Below are positions 9,086-16,253 of a DNA stretch of 64,000 nucleotides, in pieces (the stretch's first letter is position 1; every line of letters begins with the position of its first letter). Origin of the DNA: PALSA-505 sp035308365 (lineage in GTDB: Bacteria > Actinomycetota > Actinomycetes > Streptosporangiales > Streptosporangiaceae); the NCBI GenBank assembly GCA_035308365.1, contig DATGGU010000134.1:1-64000 (forward strand). Reading direction: 5' to 3'. Below the pieces are notes generated by a model. That model saw only the letters and a program-made list of their open reading frames with translations. It made no database searches and had not been told where the DNA came from. Made by a program: the position numbers and the translations under genes.

Positions 9086-9937
9086 ATGTGTGGCCGGTTT
9101 GCCTCCGCGCGTAAGCGCATCGAGCTCCTGGAGGAGTTCGCTGTGCAGCGCGACCGTGTGGGCGCCGACCGGGAGGCTGACTACAACGTCGCCCCGACCA
9201 AGCCCGTATACGCCGTCCTGACCAGGCGGCACGAGCCCACGGAAACCGCGGAGGCCGCAGCCGGCGAGCAGGTGCGGCCGGAGCGCGAGCTTCGGGTCGT
9301 GCGCTGGGGGCTGGTGCCGTTCTGGGCGAAGGATCCGGCCATCGGCAGCCGCATGATCAACGCCCGCGCCGAGACGCTGGCGGAGAAACCGGCGTTCCGC
9401 CGGGCGTTCTCGCGGCGCAGGTGCCTGCTTCCGGCGGATGGCTTCTATGAGTGGCAGGCCCCGGCCAACGGGGGCAAGCGCAAGCAGCCGTATTACATCT
9501 ACCGCACCGACGGCGGCGTCTTGGCGTTCGCCGGGCTGTATGAGCTGTGGCGGGACCCGTCCGTGCCCGATGACCAGGATGGCGCCTGGCTGTGGACGGC
9601 AACGATTATCACGACGAGCGCTCCCGACGAGGTCGGCAAGATCCACGACCGGATGCCGATGATCATCGAGCGCTCGTCCTGGGGCGACTGGCTGGACCCG
9701 GACAACAACGAGGTCAGCGACGTGAGCAGGTTGCTCGTCCCGGCCGCGGCTGGCGGGCTGACCTCGCATCCGGTCTCGACGGCCGTCAATAACGTACGAA
9801 ATAACGGGCCCGACCTGGTCAAGGAGCTGAGTGACCAGGACCCGGGGTCATCCAGCCTGCCCCAGTCCAGGTCGGGGCCGTCGGGGGAGCATCCGCCCGA
9901 CGGCGCTACAGCCGACTCCGGCGGGACTTTGTTCTAA
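9086..9937 (+). CDS. SRAP-domain abasic-site DNA-protein crosslinking protein (YedK/HMCES family)
   Basis: Protects abasic sites in single-stranded DNA by forming a thiazolidine link through its N-terminal cysteine. Initiator Met is followed by Cys2 (MCGRFA), the nucleophile. The other active-site residues are in place: N92 (MINARAET), E122 (GFYEW) and H187 (KIHDRMPMII). The RWGLVPFWAK loop is at 73-82. The protein is 283 residues with a Pro/Ser-rich C-terminal tail of about 50 residues beyond the domain. It lies divergent from aroA, the same neighbourhood as Rv3226c/Rv3227 in mycobacteria. Confidence 0.93.
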   Translation: MCGRFASARKRIELLEEFAVQRDRVGADREADYNVAPTKPVYAVLTRRHEPTETAEAAAGEQVRPERELRVVRWGLVPFWAKDPAIGSRMINARAETLAEKPAFRRAFSRRRCLLPADGFYEWQAPANGGKRKQPYYIYRTDGGVLAFAGLYELWRDPSVPDDQDGAWLWTATIITTSAPDEVGKIHDRMPMIIERSSWGDWLDPDNNEVSDVSRLLVPAAAGGLTSHPVSTAVNNVRNNGPDLVKELSDQDPGSSSLPQSRSGPSGEHPPDGATADSGGTLF

Positions 9938-10007
9938 CCCCGTACCGGCTGGGCAGTGCGTTTCATTTCATGCTGCTGGCCAGCCTGCGGATAGGAGGTA
10001 ATGGTCC

Positions 10008-10358
10008 GTGGACATCGCCACAGCTCGAAAGCGCCTGGAAGAGATTTGCCATGATCTCGACAGGTCCATCACCGTGCTGCAGGGGGAAAACCACCGGGAG
10101 GACGCCTCCGCCGCCTATCCGCAGGACCCCGCCGACGCCGGTGCGAACCTGTCCGAGGCGGACCGGAGCCAGGCCGTTCTCGAGGCCGCACAGCGGCAGC
10201 GGACCGAGGTGCTGAACGCGCTCACCCGGATAGACAACGGGACCTACGGCATGTGTGTTGACTGCGGCGACAGTGTTCCCGACGGGCGGCTCGAAGCCAA
10301 ACCAGAGGCGGCCCGGTGCGTTCGCTGCCAGTCCAAACACGACCGGCAGCGGCACTGA
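10008..10358 (+). CDS. TraR/DksA-type zinc-finger protein
   Basis: Small protein of 116 residues with an N-terminal coiled-coil (residues 5-75) and a C-terminal four-cysteine zinc finger, CVDCG and CVRCQ, separated by 17-18 residues, as in DksA and TraR proteins that bind the RNA polymerase secondary channel. The coiled-coil tip lacks an obvious DxxDxA signature, so polymerase control is inferred only from fold. GTG start with AGGAGGT 8 nt upstream (9993-9999). Confidence 0.86.
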   Translation: MDIATARKRLEEICHDLDRSITVLQGENHREDASAAYPQDPADAGANLSEADRSQAVLEAAQRQRTEVLNALTRIDNGTYGMCVDCGDSVPDGRLEAKPEAARCVRCQSKHDRQRH

Positions 10359-10418
10359 TTCCCGCAGCTCCGTCTTCCCGGCGCGCCACGCCGGGCTTTC
10401 CCTGGCATGTCACGCCAG

Positions 10419-10565
10419 CCAGCCCGGTGCGTCACGCCCGGACACCCAGACCGGTCGATGTGACATCACCCGGACACAGACACGGTCGATGCGACATCGC
10501 TGGGGCTGTGGAGGTGCTGAGCGGCCGGCTGGCGGGGGCTGCCAGCCGGGCCAGCCCGGTGCGTC
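10419..10565. repeat. Paired short direct repeats in a convergent intergenic region
   Basis: The 233-bp gap between the DksA-like and methyltransferase 3' ends contains two nested pairs. CCAGCCCGGTGCGTC occurs at 10419-10433 and 10551-10565. GGTCGATGTGACATC at 10453-10467 recurs with one change at 10484-10498, and its first copy contains the palindrome GATGTGACATC. No coding signal is seen. Function unknown. Confidence 0.55.
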
Positions 10566-10591
10566 GTGCCGGGCTCATTGGCCGGGCAGCC

Positions 10592-11389
10592 TCACAGTGG
10601 CTTGCGGGCGGTGACGACGAGCTGGATGCCGAACGACTCGTCGGCCTCGGCGGTGAGCTCGGCCCGGACCAGCCGGGCCATCGCACCCGGGTCCTGGCGG
10701 AGCACGCGGGCGACCATGGACGGGGACAGCACGGTCCGCGGCCGGATCGCGCTCGGCTTCAGCCCGGCTTCGGCGCAGAGGTCCTTGAGGTGCTGCACGC
10801 CGTAGCAGCGGGTGAACGTGCCGTCCTGCCAGGGGATCAGTAGCACCTCGGCGCTCGGCAGGTCGGTCAGCTCGGCCCAGTGGCGCTGCTCGGCCAGCAC
10901 CGCCATGCCGAGTACCAGCGAGTCCACGCTGGCGATCAGGCGGCCGCCGGGACGCAGCACCCTGGCGATCTCGGCGGCCAGGTATTCCGCGGCGATGTAC
11001 CTGGACATGGTGCGGTCGTCGGCGATCACCCCGTCGGCGCAGCCATCGGCCAGGAAACGCAGGTTGCCCAGGTCGGCGGTGACGGCCGCGACGATCCCGC
11101 CCGGCCCGTCCGGCCCCGGCCAGCGGCGCGGGCCGGTGTGGGTATCGCTGCCATCCGCGGCTTCCCGCTGGGTGACCCGCAGGACGAAGTGGCCGGCCTT
11201 GGCCGCCTGCGCGGCACAGCGTCCCTGCGGGCCCGAGATGTCGATGAGCACCTGCCGGCCGGCCGGCAGCCAGGCGGCGAGCTGCGCGGTCGAGACGGCC
11301 CGGTGAAAACGCCAGTAGCTCGCCAGGGAGCCATCCCCCGCCACGGCGAGCGGGCTGGCCGTAGCTGCCACCGTCACTCCTGTCGCCAC
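10592..11389 (-). CDS. Class I SAM-dependent methyltransferase-like protein
   Basis: Probable methyltransferase of 265 residues with an atypical glycine motif: VLIDISGPQGRCAAQAAKAGHFVLRV in place of DLGCGxG. Downstream signs are typical: GVIADDRTMSRYIAAEYLAAEIARVLRPGGRLIASVDS (motifs II-III) and a C-terminal GIQLVVTARKPL strand. GTG start. It stands alone, convergent with the DksA-like gene, and a repeat element begins 22 bp upstream of its start, within or next to its promoter. Substrate unknown; because the SAM loop is degenerate, catalytic activity is not certain. Confidence 0.7.
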   Translation of the reverse strand: MATGVTVAATASPLAVAGDGSLASYWRFHRAVSTAQLAAWLPAGRQVLIDISGPQGRCAAQAAKAGHFVLRVTQREAADGSDTHTGPRRWPGPDGPGGIVAAVTADLGNLRFLADGCADGVIADDRTMSRYIAAEYLAAEIARVLRPGGRLIASVDSLVLGMAVLAEQRHWAELTDLPSAEVLLIPWQDGTFTRCYGVQHLKDLCAEAGLKPSAIRPRTVLSPSMVARVLRQDPGAMARLVRAELTAEADESFGIQLVVTARKPL

Positions 11390-11410
11390 CCGATGAGAGC
11401 GTCTGGCCAG

Positions 11411-11500
11411 AAGACTTATTCAAACTAGACTCGCAGATCTGGCGCCCAGATCTGTGATCTGCGGCAACCAGCCAGCCACTCGCAGTTCTGAACAAGCCTC
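11411..11500. repeat. Palindromic repeat element, copy 2 (90 bp)
   Basis: Ends are AAGACTTATTCAAAC (left, from 11411) and AGTTCTGAACAAGCCTC (right, 11484-11500), diverged versions of the family termini. The interior holds a perfect inverted repeat CAGATCTGG-CGC-CCAGATCTG at 11434-11454. It lies between the methyltransferase start and the sigR promoter. Confidence 0.72.
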
Positions 11501-11594
11501 CTACGTACCGCCGCGCGCCGTACGGCCAGGCGACAGCGCACGCCACCCCAGTAAGAAGCCTTCCCCGCTGGAGTTTCTTCACTCGTTAACGTCA

Positions 11595-11620
11595 GGAATG
11601 AAGTGACCGGCGGTGACGTT
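11595..11620 (+). promoter_or_regulatory. SigR-dependent promoter (autoregulatory)
   Basis: GGAAT at 11595-11599 and GTT at 11618-11620 are separated by exactly 18 nt, which is the known SigR/SigH consensus GGAAT-N18-GTT. It sits directly upstream of sigR itself. The predicted transcription start, near 11628-11631, coincides with the in-frame ATG at 11630. Confidence 0.82.
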
Positions 11621-11629
11621 GCAGGACGC

Positions 11630-12403
11630 ATGCTCGCAGTCGGCTACAGGCCGGTCAATAATCCCCCAGCGGCGCCTCAGCGCAAGCCCGGACGGGTGAA
11701 GGATGTATCCTCCCGGCCATATGGTGCTGCCAAGCGGCTACCTGAGACGGTGGTCCCTGAGGGGGTGAGTCCGGTCCCGGAGACACTCACGGAGCGGAGC
11801 CAGCGCTTCGAGGACGACGTACTGCCGTACCTCGATCAGCTGTACTCGGCTGCCATGCGGATGACGCGCAACGCAGCGGACGCCCAGGACCTGGTCCAGG
11901 AGACGTTCGCGAAGGCCTACGCGTCCTTCCATCAGTTTCAGCCGGGAACCAACCTCAAGGCGTGGCTGTTCAGGATCCTGACGAACACGTTCATCAACAC
12001 CTACCGCAAGCGGCAGCGCGAGCCGCAGCGGGCCGGGACCGAGGACATCGAGGACTGGCAGCTTGCCAGGGCGGCCGAGCACACGTCATCGGGGCTGAAG
12101 TCGGCGGAGAGCGAGGCGCTCGAGCGGCTGCCCGACTCCGACATCAAGAACGCGCTGCAGGCGCTGCCCGAAGAGTTCAGGATCGCCGTCTACCTGGCGG
12201 ATGTCGAGGGTTTCGCCTACCGGGAGATCGCCGACATCATGGGGACACCGATCGGGACGGTGATGTCGCGACTGCACCGTGGCCGCCGGCAGTTGCGCGA
12301 ACTCCTCCAGGACTATGCGGAGGAACGGGGGCTGGTCAGGTCTCAGTCCGGGGCCGGCGACGGGGCCGGTTCTCCGGCGGGTGAGGCAGGAGAGGACGCC
12401 TGA
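11630..12403 (+). CDS. sigR: ECF RNA polymerase sigma factor SigR/SigH
   Basis: Thiol-oxidative-stress sigma factor. Region 2 starts at RFEDDVLPYLDQLYSAAMRMT and includes DAQDLVQETFAKAYASF; region 4 includes ALPEEFRIAVYLADVEGFAY and IADIMGTPIGTVMSRLHRGR. The start is ambiguous. The frame is open from 11603, but the SigR promoter starts transcription near 11630, so the ATG there is the earliest start on that transcript. The GTG at 11765 gives a 212-residue protein nearer the usual core. Streptomyces SigR is known to have a long unstable isoform from an upstream start, and this layout allows the same. It overlaps rsrA by one base (TGATG). Confidence 0.92.
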   Translation: MLAVGYRPVNNPPAAPQRKPGRVKDVSSRPYGAAKRLPETVVPEGVSPVPETLTERSQRFEDDVLPYLDQLYSAAMRMTRNAADAQDLVQETFAKAYASFHQFQPGTNLKAWLFRILTNTFINTYRKRQREPQRAGTEDIEDWQLARAAEHTSSGLKSAESEALERLPDSDIKNALQALPEEFRIAVYLADVEGFAYREIADIMGTPIGTVMSRLHRGRRQLRELLQDYAEERGLVRSQSGAGDGAGSPAGEAGEDA

Positions 12404-12687
12404 TGAGTTGCGGGAATCCTCATGAAACACCGTGCAGCGAGGTGCTGGCGCGGGTCTACGACTACATCGACGGCGAGCTCGACACTTCCAACTACGCCGA
12501 GATCCGTCAGCACCTGGACGAGTGCGGGCCGTGCTTGCGGGAGTACGGGCTGGAAGAAGTCGTCAAGAAGCTGGTACACAAGCACTGCGGGCATGACCTG
12601 GTTCCCAGCGATTTGCGCGCGCGGGTGCTGAGCAGGATCCAGCAAGTCCGGGTCGAACTGGAAGTGACCGAGTTCAGCGCCGAGTGA
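12403..12687 (+). CDS. rsrA: Zinc-binding redox-sensing anti-sigma factor
   Basis: Anti-sigma factor that holds SigR under reducing conditions and releases it when its zinc-site thiols form a disulfide. The 94-residue protein has the ZAS ligands at the positions known for Streptomyces RsrA: C11, H37, C41 and C44 (HLDECGPC). A further Cys3 and Cys62 are present. Translation is coupled to sigR through a TGATG overlap, which keeps the two products in ratio. Confidence 0.93.
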   Translation: MSCGNPHETPCSEVLARVYDYIDGELDTSNYAEIRQHLDECGPCLREYGLEEVVKKLVHKHCGHDLVPSDLRARVLSRIQQVRVELEVTEFSAE

Positions 12688-12711
12688 CGTTACTGTAATT
12701 GGTGTGATGCC

Positions 12712-12733
12712 CCCGGCGGTGCGTTACGCCGGG
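12712..12733 (+). terminator. Possible terminator hairpin after rsrA
   Basis: CCCGGCG (12712-12718) pairs with CGCCGGG (12727-12733) across an 8-nt loop, 25 bp after the rsrA stop. No T-run follows, so it is a weak candidate. Confidence 0.4.
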
Positions 12734-13088
12734 CGGTTCTGCCACCGTAAATTTTGATCATGACCATCAATGGTCGCAATCGGTGTTCAAGATTACCCGC
12801 GATCACTAACTGTGGGTTATGAGTTACGATTTGCGCACGATACTGATTGGGCCTGCGCTCGTGACGGCATCCGGGATACCCTGAAGGCCAGGCCGCAACC
12901 ATGTTGGGCTGACGCCTGCGCGAGTTGGTTCAGGAGGTGGCCGAATGCAGGCGCTCGTGGTATTCGCTTCGGTGCTGCGCGCCACTGGATCAGGTAGGAG
13001 TGACGTCGTGCCGCGACTGGGCATCTCTTGGGGGTGACGGCGCCCCGACGCAGGTCGCGCGGCGGTACCGTCACCTAGGGGGGAGCTG
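12734..13088 (+). other. 355-bp intergenic region before the HD-GYP gene
   Basis: No gene is supported here. The first half is unusually AT-rich for the window (around 12745-12850) and probably holds the HD-GYP promoter. Close to the start codon GTGACGG (13034-13040) and CCGTCAC (13068-13074) form an inverted repeat that could fold in the leader just before the GGGGGGAG ribosome-binding site. I do not recognise a known riboswitch. Confidence 0.4.
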
Positions 13089-14429
13089 TTGAGCAGACTA
13101 TCCAAGACGACGTGGGTCTACGTCGTGGCGGTCATGACTGCTGCTGCCTTCCTGGTCGCTCGCGGACCCCTTGGTGACATCTCCTGGCCCAAGGTCGCTG
13201 TCTTGGGCGTCTTGTTCCTCGTTTGTGAGTCCAGTTCGGCGCCTGTCGGCCCGCGTCAGTTCACCTGGTCCCCGAGTTACGCCGCCACGCTGGCGTCGGT
13301 CGTGCTGCTCGGCCCGGCCGGGGCGGCGATCGTCGGGGTTTTCGCGGCACTCCGGTTGCGCCGCGGGCTGCTGGTTGTACAGCGCGTGTTCAACGGGGCC
13401 ATGTACGCGCTGAGCGCCTACGCGGCAGGGAGGGCATTCGTTGCCGTCGGTGGCCGGTGGGGGGTTCCGCATCAGTCGTCTTTCCCTGGCATCATCGGCC
13501 CGTTCGCGGTCGCCGCGCTGGTTCACCTGGTCGTCAACCATGGGCTTGTCCGTGGCGTGCTCTGGCTGACCGCAGACTCCAGCAGCAAGCAGCGGCTGCC
13601 CGCCGTGGTGGACATCAGGCTCATGCTCTCCGACCTCGGCTATGCGGCGTTCGGGCTGCTGATAGCCGCCCTGTGGAGCGTGGTCGGCCCGTTCGCCGCC
13701 GTCCTGGTCGTGATCCCGCTGTTCGTGGCCCGGTGGGCGATGCGGCAGTACGCGGCTCAGCAGTCGGCCTACGAGGCCACGATGGCGGCGCTCTGCAAGG
13801 CCGTGGAGACCAAGGACTTCTACACCCGGGGTCACAGCGAGCGGGTGTCCAAGGGATCGGCCATGCTCGCCCGCGAAATCGGCATGCGGGCGAACCGGCT
13901 GGAGGCGATCACCTACGCCGGGATGCTGCATGACGTCGGCAAGCTCGGCGTGCCCACCAAGGTGCTGCAGAAGTCCGGCCGCCTCACCGAGGAGGAGTAC
14001 GCGGCGATCCAGCTGCACCCGATGCGCGGCCTGGAGATCGTCCGGGAGATCGGCTTCCTGGACGAAGCCCTCGCCGGGATCATGCATCACCACGAGCGGC
14101 TCGACGGCCGCGGCTACCCGCTCGGGCTGGCCGGTGACGAGATTCCCGAGTTCGCCAGGGTGATCGCCGTGGCCGACGCGTTCGACTCGATGACCTCCAC
14201 CCGGTCCTACCGAGGCGCCCGGCGGATCGATCAGGCAATCGCGGAACTGCGCAAATGGTCCGGCACGCAGTTCGACCCGGCGTTGGTCGATGCGTTCGTG
14301 ACTGCTCTGGAGCGGGAGGGCTGGGAGCGGCCGGCCCCGATCGATCCGCCTGCCAGCTCGCCGGTGGGGGTGACGGCGCAGGATCACGACGATCCAACTG
14401 CCCCGCTGCAAGTCGTCGAGAACCGCTGA
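13089..14429 (+). CDS. Membrane-anchored HD-GYP domain phosphohydrolase
   Basis: Protein of 446 residues with six or so N-terminal hydrophobic segments (residues 8-225) and a cytoplasmic HD-GYP domain (about 230-415). The metal-binding and catalytic motifs are complete: HSERVSKGSAMLAREIG, LHDVGKLGVP, QLHPMRGLEIV, HHERLDGRGYPLGL and ADAFDSMTS. HD-GYP proteins hydrolyse c-di-GMP or related cyclic dinucleotides; the GYP signature makes that the likely activity. TTG start with GGGGGGAG close upstream. A related but degenerate gene follows 56 bp downstream. Confidence 0.88.
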   Translation: MSRLSKTTWVYVVAVMTAAAFLVARGPLGDISWPKVAVLGVLFLVCESSSAPVGPRQFTWSPSYAATLASVVLLGPAGAAIVGVFAALRLRRGLLVVQRVFNGAMYALSAYAAGRAFVAVGGRWGVPHQSSFPGIIGPFAVAALVHLVVNHGLVRGVLWLTADSSSKQRLPAVVDIRLMLSDLGYAAFGLLIAALWSVVGPFAAVLVVIPLFVARWAMRQYAAQQSAYEATMAALCKAVETKDFYTRGHSERVSKGSAMLAREIGMRANRLEAITYAGMLHDVGKLGVPTKVLQKSGRLTEEEYAAIQLHPMRGLEIVREIGFLDEALAGIMHHHERLDGRGYPLGLAGDEIPEFARVIAVADAFDSMTSTRSYRGARRIDQAIAELRKWSGTQFDPALVDAFVTALEREGWERPAPIDPPASSPVGVTAQDHDDPTAPLQVVENR

Positions 14430-14485
14430 GCCCTCCAGTGACCGGTCACCAATCTGGGACGCGTGGCCCTGCTGGCTGGCAGGCC

Positions 14486-15727
14486 ATGGATTCGGGACAG
14501 CTACTGCTCATATCCGCCGCGGGGATGCTCGCCGTGGCGGCCATCGCCCAGGTGGCGGTGAGCGGCATGGTGCAGGTCGGCGACGCTGTCGCGTTCGGCT
14601 CCCTGGTTGCGCTCGGCGAGCTGCTGCGGATCACGCTGCCCGGTAACCGCGAGTCGGCCCCGATCGCCGCCGGTGGTGCGCTCGGCTACGCGCTCCTGCT
14701 GGACATCGGCGCGCATCCGGCCGTCCAGTCCGCCCTGCAGGTGATCGTCATCACCATCGGCGGGATGATCGTGGGGGCGCTGCCTCATCTGGCGGCCGGC
14801 CGCCCGGCGAAGCTGGCCGGGATGGCGTCGCGGCTGGTGTCGGTGGCCTGTGTGGCCTTCATATTCCGGCCGCTCGCGCCGACCGCGCTGATGCAGCGCC
14901 ACTGGCCGGTGGCGCTCGCGGTGATGACCTTGCTGGTCGTGCTCGCCTGGTTCGTTGACGCGCTGTTCGGGGCGCTGATCAGGGCCGAGGAACTGCGCGC
15001 GAGGTTTGGCGTGGCGCTGTGGGACGAGCTGCGGGTGCAGTTGCCGCTCGGCACGGCGGTGGGCGCGTCGGCTCTGCTGATCGCGTTCTCGTCCGAGGTC
15101 ATGGGGCTTGCCGCGGTGTGGGTGTTCACGGCGCCGCTGCTGGTCTCGCAGGTCGCGGTGCGGCGGTACGTAGGGATCCGGACCACGTACCTGGAGACCG
15201 TGCGGGCGCTGTCCCGGATGACCGAGGTCGGCGGGTACGTGGAAGGCGGGCACTCGCGCCGGGTCAGCCGGCTGTCGGTGGCCATCGGGCGTGAGCTCGG
15301 GATGGGCGAAGCTGACCTGGAGGAACTCGAGTACGCGGCGCTCATGCACGACATCGGGCAGCTCTCACTCCGGGATCCGATTCCCGGGGGGGCGACCGTG
15401 CTCGTCTCGCCCGGTGATCAGCGGCGCATCGCCGAACTCGGCGCGGACGTGATCCGCCAGGCCGGCGTCCTCGATCAGGTCGCGGACATCGTCATGCAGC
15501 AAAGCGACCCGTGCCGCGCGCCGGGCGCGGATCAGGGTCCTCCGGTGGCCAGCCGGATCATCAGGGCCGCCAACGCGTTCGACGACCTGGTGGGCAGCTC
15601 CGCCGACCGCGACCGCGCCGCCGCAGCACTCGAGCGGCTGCGCCTTGACACCGCGTCCGAGTACGATCCCGGTGTTGTCGAGGCGCTCAGTAAGGTTGTC
15701 GGGCGGCGTTCCCTCAGTCTCACCTGA
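14486..15727 (+). CDS. Membrane protein with degenerate HD domain, paralogue of the preceding gene
   Basis: Protein of about 413 residues with the same layout as its upstream neighbour: hydrophobic N-terminal half, then an HD domain reading GHSRRVSRLSVAIGRELGM and MHDIGQLSLRD. The HHExxDGxGYP motif is absent; the corresponding stretch reads IVMQQSDPCRAPGADQGPP, although the later RAANAFDDL helix remains. It may bind rather than cleave its ligand, or act with the first protein. The ATG at 14486 is chosen because it begins just before the first membrane helix; a GTG at 14438 is possible. Confidence 0.78.
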   Translation: MDSGQLLLISAAGMLAVAAIAQVAVSGMVQVGDAVAFGSLVALGELLRITLPGNRESAPIAAGGALGYALLLDIGAHPAVQSALQVIVITIGGMIVGALPHLAAGRPAKLAGMASRLVSVACVAFIFRPLAPTALMQRHWPVALAVMTLLVVLAWFVDALFGALIRAEELRARFGVALWDELRVQLPLGTAVGASALLIAFSSEVMGLAAVWVFTAPLLVSQVAVRRYVGIRTTYLETVRALSRMTEVGGYVEGGHSRRVSRLSVAIGRELGMGEADLEELEYAALMHDIGQLSLRDPIPGGATVLVSPGDQRRIAELGADVIRQAGVLDQVADIVMQQSDPCRAPGADQGPPVASRIIRAANAFDDLVGSSADRDRAAAALERLRLDTASEYDPGVVEALSKVVGRRSLSLT

Positions 15728-15798
15728 GCGGGCATCGCGTGACAGCCCGGCCGAGGGCGGAGAACGGGCCCGGTCGTGGGCGCGGAAAGGAGACGTGG

Positions 15799-16014
15799 GT
15801 GGCTGAGGAAGTGCGCGCGGAGATGGTCGCGAACGTCTGGAAGGTTGTCGCCACAGAGGGCGCGAACGTCGACGACGGGGACACGCTGGTCATCCTCGAA
15901 TCGATGAAGATGGAGATCCCGGTCATCGCGGAGACGAGCGGCACCGTCACCAAACTGGCCGTGGCCGAGGGTGACGTCGTTCAGGAAGGCGACCTGATCG
16001 CCATCATCGGCTGA
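15799..16014 (+). CDS. Stand-alone biotinyl/lipoyl-attachment domain protein
   Basis: A 71-residue single-domain biotin carrier resembling M. tuberculosis TB7.3 (Rv3221c). The modification site is the Lys of ESMKMEIP. The rest is the flattened beta-barrel (VWKVVATEGANV, GDVVQEGDLIAIIG). The GTG at 15799 has AAAGGAG 6 nt upstream and gives the family length, so the longer open frame is ignored. Its 3' end overlaps the convergent BsaP-like gene by 11 bp. It follows sigR-rsrA as in mycobacteria. Its carboxylase partner is not in the window. Confidence 0.9.
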   Translation: MAEEVRAEMVANVWKVVATEGANVDDGDTLVILESMKMEIPVIAETSGTVTKLAVAEGDVVQEGDLIAIIG

Positions 16015-16249
16015 GGTCCCCCGTCTCTGCCGGTCCCACTTCTTCTCGCGCCCGGCTGTGGCTTGAGCCGTGCCTTGAGCAGTGGGCCGTCCAGCGGTCG
16101 GGGGTTACCTTCACTATCATCCGGCGGCCGCACCGTGCGCAGAAGCGCGGCGGGTCCAGGGTGCTGGCCCGCTCGCATGTCCCGTGGTCGCGCCGGTCAG
16201 CCGGTTGCCCGCAGTGGGCGCAATAGGCCGGTTCCATGAGGCTCGTCAT
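16004..16249 (-). CDS. Biotin synthase auxiliary protein-like (BsaP)
   Basis: Small cysteine-rich protein of 81 residues. CAHCGQPADRRDHGTC and LDPPRFCARCGRRMIVKV, then W-T-A-H-C-S-R-H-G, match the actinobacterial BsaP family as I remember it; its members are thought to be iron-sulfur proteins supporting BioB turnover. BsaP is usually next to bioB, whereas here bioB is 4.7 kb away on the same strand. The ATG at 16249 comes 4 nt after the stop of the ThDP enzyme, so it is coupled to that gene; a second ATG at 16237 is also possible. Confidence 0.72.
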   Translation of the reverse strand: MTSLMEPAYCAHCGQPADRRDHGTCERASTLDPPRFCARCGRRMIVKVTPDRWTAHCSRHGSSHSRAREEVGPAETGDLSR

Positions 16250-16253
16250 CGTC

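Noticed and set aside
12770..12997. Small plus-strand open frame after rsrA
   Set aside because: No ribosome-binding site and no protein-like pattern; better explained as promoter region.
12734..13088. Cyclic-dinucleotide riboswitch upstream of the HD-GYP gene
   Set aside because: The conserved core sequences of c-di-GMP and c-di-AMP riboswitches are not present; only a short inverted repeat is seen.
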